Shown here one piece after another: positions 61,487 through 64,000 of a DNA stretch of 64,000 bases (its first letter is position 1; each line of letters starts with the position of its first letter). Position numbers and translations under genes: made by a program. Below the pieces are notes generated by a model. It saw only the letters and a list, made by a program, of their open reading frames with translations, was not told the origin of the DNA and did no database searches. This DNA comes from Leuconostoc gelidum subsp. gelidum KCTC 3527. GTDB lineage: Bacteria; Bacillota; Bacilli; Lactobacillales; Lactobacillaceae. The stretch spans positions 124,001 to 188,000 of the forward strand of contig NZ_AEMI01000036.1 in NCBI RefSeq assembly GCF_000166715.1, written 5' to 3'.

Positions 61487-62872
61487 ATGAATTCGTTAGT
61501 GTCATTCATTAATAAAAATGATTTGTTGAAAATTGAATTAATGAACTATGTCTTAGAAACTGATCAAAAATTTTATGAGACCAAAACCTTAGAACAGGAG
61601 TTTGCTGTTTCTAATTATATGTTGCGTGAAATCTTAGATTCCTTGAATATAGATTTACATAATATTTTAGATTCAGATTGGCTATTACTTCAAAAAGGGT
61701 TGGTTTATCCTAGATATCGTGTGACGAGATACCATTTATATAAAATGTCACAGTACTATTTTAATCTTTCGGCTTTGAAGCCACTTCTTGAGACGAGAGT
61801 TTTAACGGGTTCTCTGCCAACGTATACAACGATTCAATACGATTATGGATGGAGCCCTTCATATTTTTTTTCACAGAAAAAAATATTAAATGGTCTTGTG
61901 AATGATAATGATTCTTATGAGTTTATTCAAGCAGGCTATGTTATCTATAATTATTTTGATGAAAAACCGATATTTTCTGATCGTATCAAAGTAATTGGTC
62001 AAGAAATGCTAAAATTTTTATTGGAAAATCATTTCATTAACGATTTAAATCAGCGGCAAAAAATGTTACTTATCAACTTTTGTGTGTCTGAAATGTTATA
62101 TAATAATCAAGCACTTTTTGAAAATAGAGAAGTCGCAATTCATACTGTCGTATCTCTACCAATAATTATTACCTCTTTTATAGGCAATGATTCTGACAAA
62201 ATTTTGTCAGTATTGCTAGAAATGTTAGATATTTTTGACTTTTTATTAGAGAATAAAAACTATAAGTACTCACAATATGTAAGTGATAAGATTGTACTTT
62301 TGCAAAATGACATCATGCCAGTCTTAGAAAATTTTTTCTCCCAGTCAACGAAAAATGAAATAGCACAATTGAGTTATAAAATTTCAGTTTATAGTTTGCG
62401 TTTTGGATTTAAAAATCAATGGTTTGTAACAAATGAAGGTGAAGTCAATCTAAATTACTTTCGCGATATCTATCCATCAATTTTTAAATTAATAACTTAC
62501 CTTATTGATATTATTAACATACAAGAAACGATAGTCAATAATTATCAGCGTGAGCTATTTTGCTTCAATCTTATAGGTATCATGTTTAGAAATATTACGA
62601 ATACAAGCATTGATAGAGTGAATATTAGTGTTAATTTCTCAGCAACACCAATTACTAATGATATGATGATTACAATGCTTAAAAATCATATTAATCATGC
62701 GAGTGTAGACTTCACATGTACAGATAAAATTGCTGATATTTATTTATCTGATATGATCGACGATGATGTACTTGGAGAACAAGTGATCTGGAAAAAGCCA
62801 CCTACATTAAGTGATTGGACGGCATTGGGTGAACTAATTGTGAAAATTAAAAAAATGAAAAGTGTAAAATGA
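61487..62872 (+). CDS. Mga-like helix-turn-helix regulator
   Basis: 461 residues. The N-terminal HTH (LEQEFAVSNYMLREILDSLNIDL, about 30-55) and a second HTH-Mga region (GSLPTYTTIQYDYGWSPSYFFSQKKIL in part, about 105-130) precede long helical PRD-like domains. A C-terminal EIIB-like fold is suggested by DFTCTDKIADIYLSD near 405. Mga-type activators of streptococci control surface protein genes in response to sugar status. The stop overlaps the start of the lectin-like surface protein (ATGA), strongly suggesting regulation of that gene. AT-rich; ribosome-binding site AAGGAG. Confidence 0.78.
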   Translation: MNSLVSFINKNDLLKIELMNYVLETDQKFYETKTLEQEFAVSNYMLREILDSLNIDLHNILDSDWLLLQKGLVYPRYRVTRYHLYKMSQYYFNLSALKPLLETRVLTGSLPTYTTIQYDYGWSPSYFFSQKKILNGLVNDNDSYEFIQAGYVIYNYFDEKPIFSDRIKVIGQEMLKFLLENHFINDLNQRQKMLLINFCVSEMLYNNQALFENREVAIHTVVSLPIIITSFIGNDSDKILSVLLEMLDIFDFLLENKNYKYSQYVSDKIVLLQNDIMPVLENFFSQSTKNEIAQLSYKISVYSLRFGFKNQWFVTNEGEVNLNYFRDIYPSIFKLITYLIDIINIQETIVNNYQRELFCFNLIGIMFRNITNTSIDRVNISVNFSATPITNDMMITMLKNHINHASVDFTCTDKIADIYLSDMIDDDVLGEQVIWKKPPTLSDWTALGELIVKIKKMKSVK

Positions 62873-64000
62873 AAAACAAACAAGTTAGAATCAGGCCCTT
62901 GTTTTATATGACCACAGTATCTGTCATATTGCTATCAGTCAGTTCGATAACATCAGACTATAACGTCAGTGCTAAAACTATTACGCTGTCGCAATTACGC
63001 AATCAAAACAATCTAGCTAGTCAACTCATATTAAATGGTTCATCTTCAGTAAATGACAACTTAATAACACTGACATCAGACAATTCTGAGCAATCAGGAA
63101 CAGCTTATATTAAAACACCCATTAATTTTTCAAATGATGTTTCTTTAGATTTAAGCGTCAACATTGGCAATAAGTCGCAACAACATGATGGCGGAGATGG
63201 TATGGCTGTTAGCTTCGTTCCTGCTGATCAAATAAAAAAAGTCAATCAAAAAAATGGCGGAAGTTTAGGGTTAGGTGGTCTATCAAATATCTTTGGATTT
63301 AAAATTGATACCTATTTTAATCGCTTTCCTGAGGAAGGCTCTTTTGAAGCAGATCCAGTTCAGTTTGGTCATAGGCAAGGTGATGGCCAAAGTTTCGGCG
63401 CATTCTTTGATTCCCAAAATGAAGGGGTTATTCATACAATAACGGATGAAGCACAACCAATTGATGAAAAATTTAACAACCAGTTTAAATCACTCATTGT
63501 TTCATACAATAGTCAGTCTGGCGCGTTTACAGTTACTTATAACAATCAAGTTTGGCATTATAAAAGCATGCAAAAATTCCAAGGTCCCATGTACTTGGTA
63601 TTTTCAGCAGCAACAGGCATTAATCATAATGTCCAGCAGATTATGATTGATGATACGAATTACAAACCTTTCACATCATCTGTGACAGTAAACTATTTTG
63701 ATAACAGAAAAAATATGATACTGCCTTCTACCAAGTTTACTGGTAATATTGGTGAAACCTATAAAATAAATGAAGAAAAAATTCCAGGGTACGTTCTGTC
63801 TAATACATCGCAAAATAGTTCGGGTGTATTTAATGAAACAGATTCAGAAATTAATTTTTATTATCAACCAATTCGACACCATGTCATTGTTAATTTTCGA
63901 TACAATAATAGCATATTACGCAAAGAGGTATTTTCTGGAGATACAGGTGAGACAATTAATTATGCTATGATGCCTGTGCTAGAAGTTTTAAAAAAATATC
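62869..64000 (+). CDS. Secreted L-type lectin/MucBP surface protein, 3' end outside window
   Basis: The frame from ATG 62869 stays open to the window edge: 377 codons are visible with no stop. Residues 1-36 form a signal peptide (basic start, hydrophobic FYMTTVSVILLSVSSI, cleavage near VSAKT). A legume-lectin-like (L-type) domain spans about 45-265: QHDGGDGMAVSFVP, LGLGGLSNIFGFKIDTYFNR, SLIVSYNSQSGAFTVTYN and YLVFSAATG. From about 273, MucBP-type modules begin (SVTVNYFDNR...KIPGYVLS; then HHVIVNFRYNN). Such proteins bind glycans or mucin at the cell surface; an LPxTG anchor would lie beyond the edge. Confidence 0.85.
   Translation, partial: MKNKQVRIRPLFYMTTVSVILLSVSSITSDYNVSAKTITLSQLRNQNNLASQLILNGSSSVNDNLITLTSDNSEQSGTAYIKTPINFSNDVSLDLSVNIGNKSQQHDGGDGMAVSFVPADQIKKVNQKNGGSLGLGGLSNIFGFKIDTYFNRFPEEGSFEADPVQFGHRQGDGQSFGAFFDSQNEGVIHTITDEAQPIDEKFNNQFKSLIVSYNSQSGAFTVTYNNQVWHYKSMQKFQGPMYLVFSAATGINHNVQQIMIDDTNYKPFTSSVTVNYFDNRKNMILPSTKFTGNIGETYKINEEKIPGYVLSNTSQNSSGVFNETDSEINFYYQPIRHHVIVNFRYNNSILRKEVFSGDTGETINYAMMPVLEVLKKY

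Noticed and set aside
63446-63970. Two 66-codon plus-strand ORFs near the right edge
   Set aside because: They lie in other frames within the lectin-like gene, whose own frame is open to the window end.
1-64000. tRNA, rRNA, transposase, prophage or CRISPR features
   Set aside because: No cloverleaf with a TTCGAAT-type arm, rRNA-like block, transposase-like ORF or repeat-spacer array was recognised by eye; a dedicated search was not possible.

Overview
The window is a low-GC Gram-positive chromosome segment. Gene content and order point to a heterofermentative lactic acid bacterium of the Leuconostoc group (Lactobacillales). The indicators are the xerD-ribT-scpA-scpB-rluB run, the cmk-rpsA-der-hup run, class 1A PyrD, a degenerate-PHP DnaE, short pyruvate kinase, two CsbD paralogues, and an aromatic operon led by transketolase. 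No rRNA, tRNA, CRISPR array, transposase or prophage gene was seen. The species is not determined.

Layout. 1-4.2 kb: RNA-binding protein CvfB (5' end outside the window) and a tightly overlapping xerD-ribT-scpA-scpB-rluB operon. 4.2-9.6 kb: FMN-riboswitch-controlled ribU, a LysM protein, cmk, rpsA, der and hup, most separated by clear intrinsic terminators. 9.7-15.1 kb: two CsbD stress proteins bracketing a TPR protein, cca, dfrA and degV, plus a decayed gene remnant. 15.4-26.3 kb: a ten-gene aromatic operon, tkt-aroE-aroF-aroB-aroC-aroA-tyrA-aroK/chorismate mutase-prephenate dehydratase-like-aroD. It is preceded by a consensus promoter, a 20-codon leader peptide whose tail is Tyr-Tyr-Tyr-Phe-Trp-Phe, and a chain of alternative hairpins ending in two terminators. 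26.3-38.3 kb: DUF2929 protein, dnaE, pyk, amtB, then phoH-ybeY-dgkA-era-recO-asparaginase-histidine phosphatase. 38.4-43.5 kb: the minus-strand hom-thrB-lysC operon, divergent from thrC, giving the aspartate-to-threonine route. 43.6-54.9 kb: glyA, 5-formyl-THF cyclo-ligase, DoxX protein, a minus-strand amidase pair, ackA, pyrD, an ABC-F ATPase, dprA and topA. 55.1-58.2 kb: a mannose-family PTS operon (IIA, IIB, IIC, IID and a small membrane protein) behind a palindromic cre site. 58.4-64 kb: a MATE transporter, an SRPBCC-marR pair flanked by two copies of a ~140-bp terminator-bearing repeat, then an Mga-like regulator overlapping a secreted L-type lectin/MucBP surface protein that runs off the right edge.

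How parts connect. In an organism presumed to use the phosphoketolase pathway, transketolase at the head of the aromatic operon makes sense as a supplier of erythrose-4-phosphate for AroF. The operon then runs to chorismate and prephenate. The leader peptide codes for all three aromatic amino acids, so one leader could report on Tyr, Phe and Trp together. This leader, with its five-link alternative-pairing chain, is the most interesting signal in the window. The hairpin geometry is not a simple copy of the E. coli trp attenuator, as discussed in the findings. Coordinates, pairings and motifs were read by hand; family assignments rest on motif recognition without database searches.
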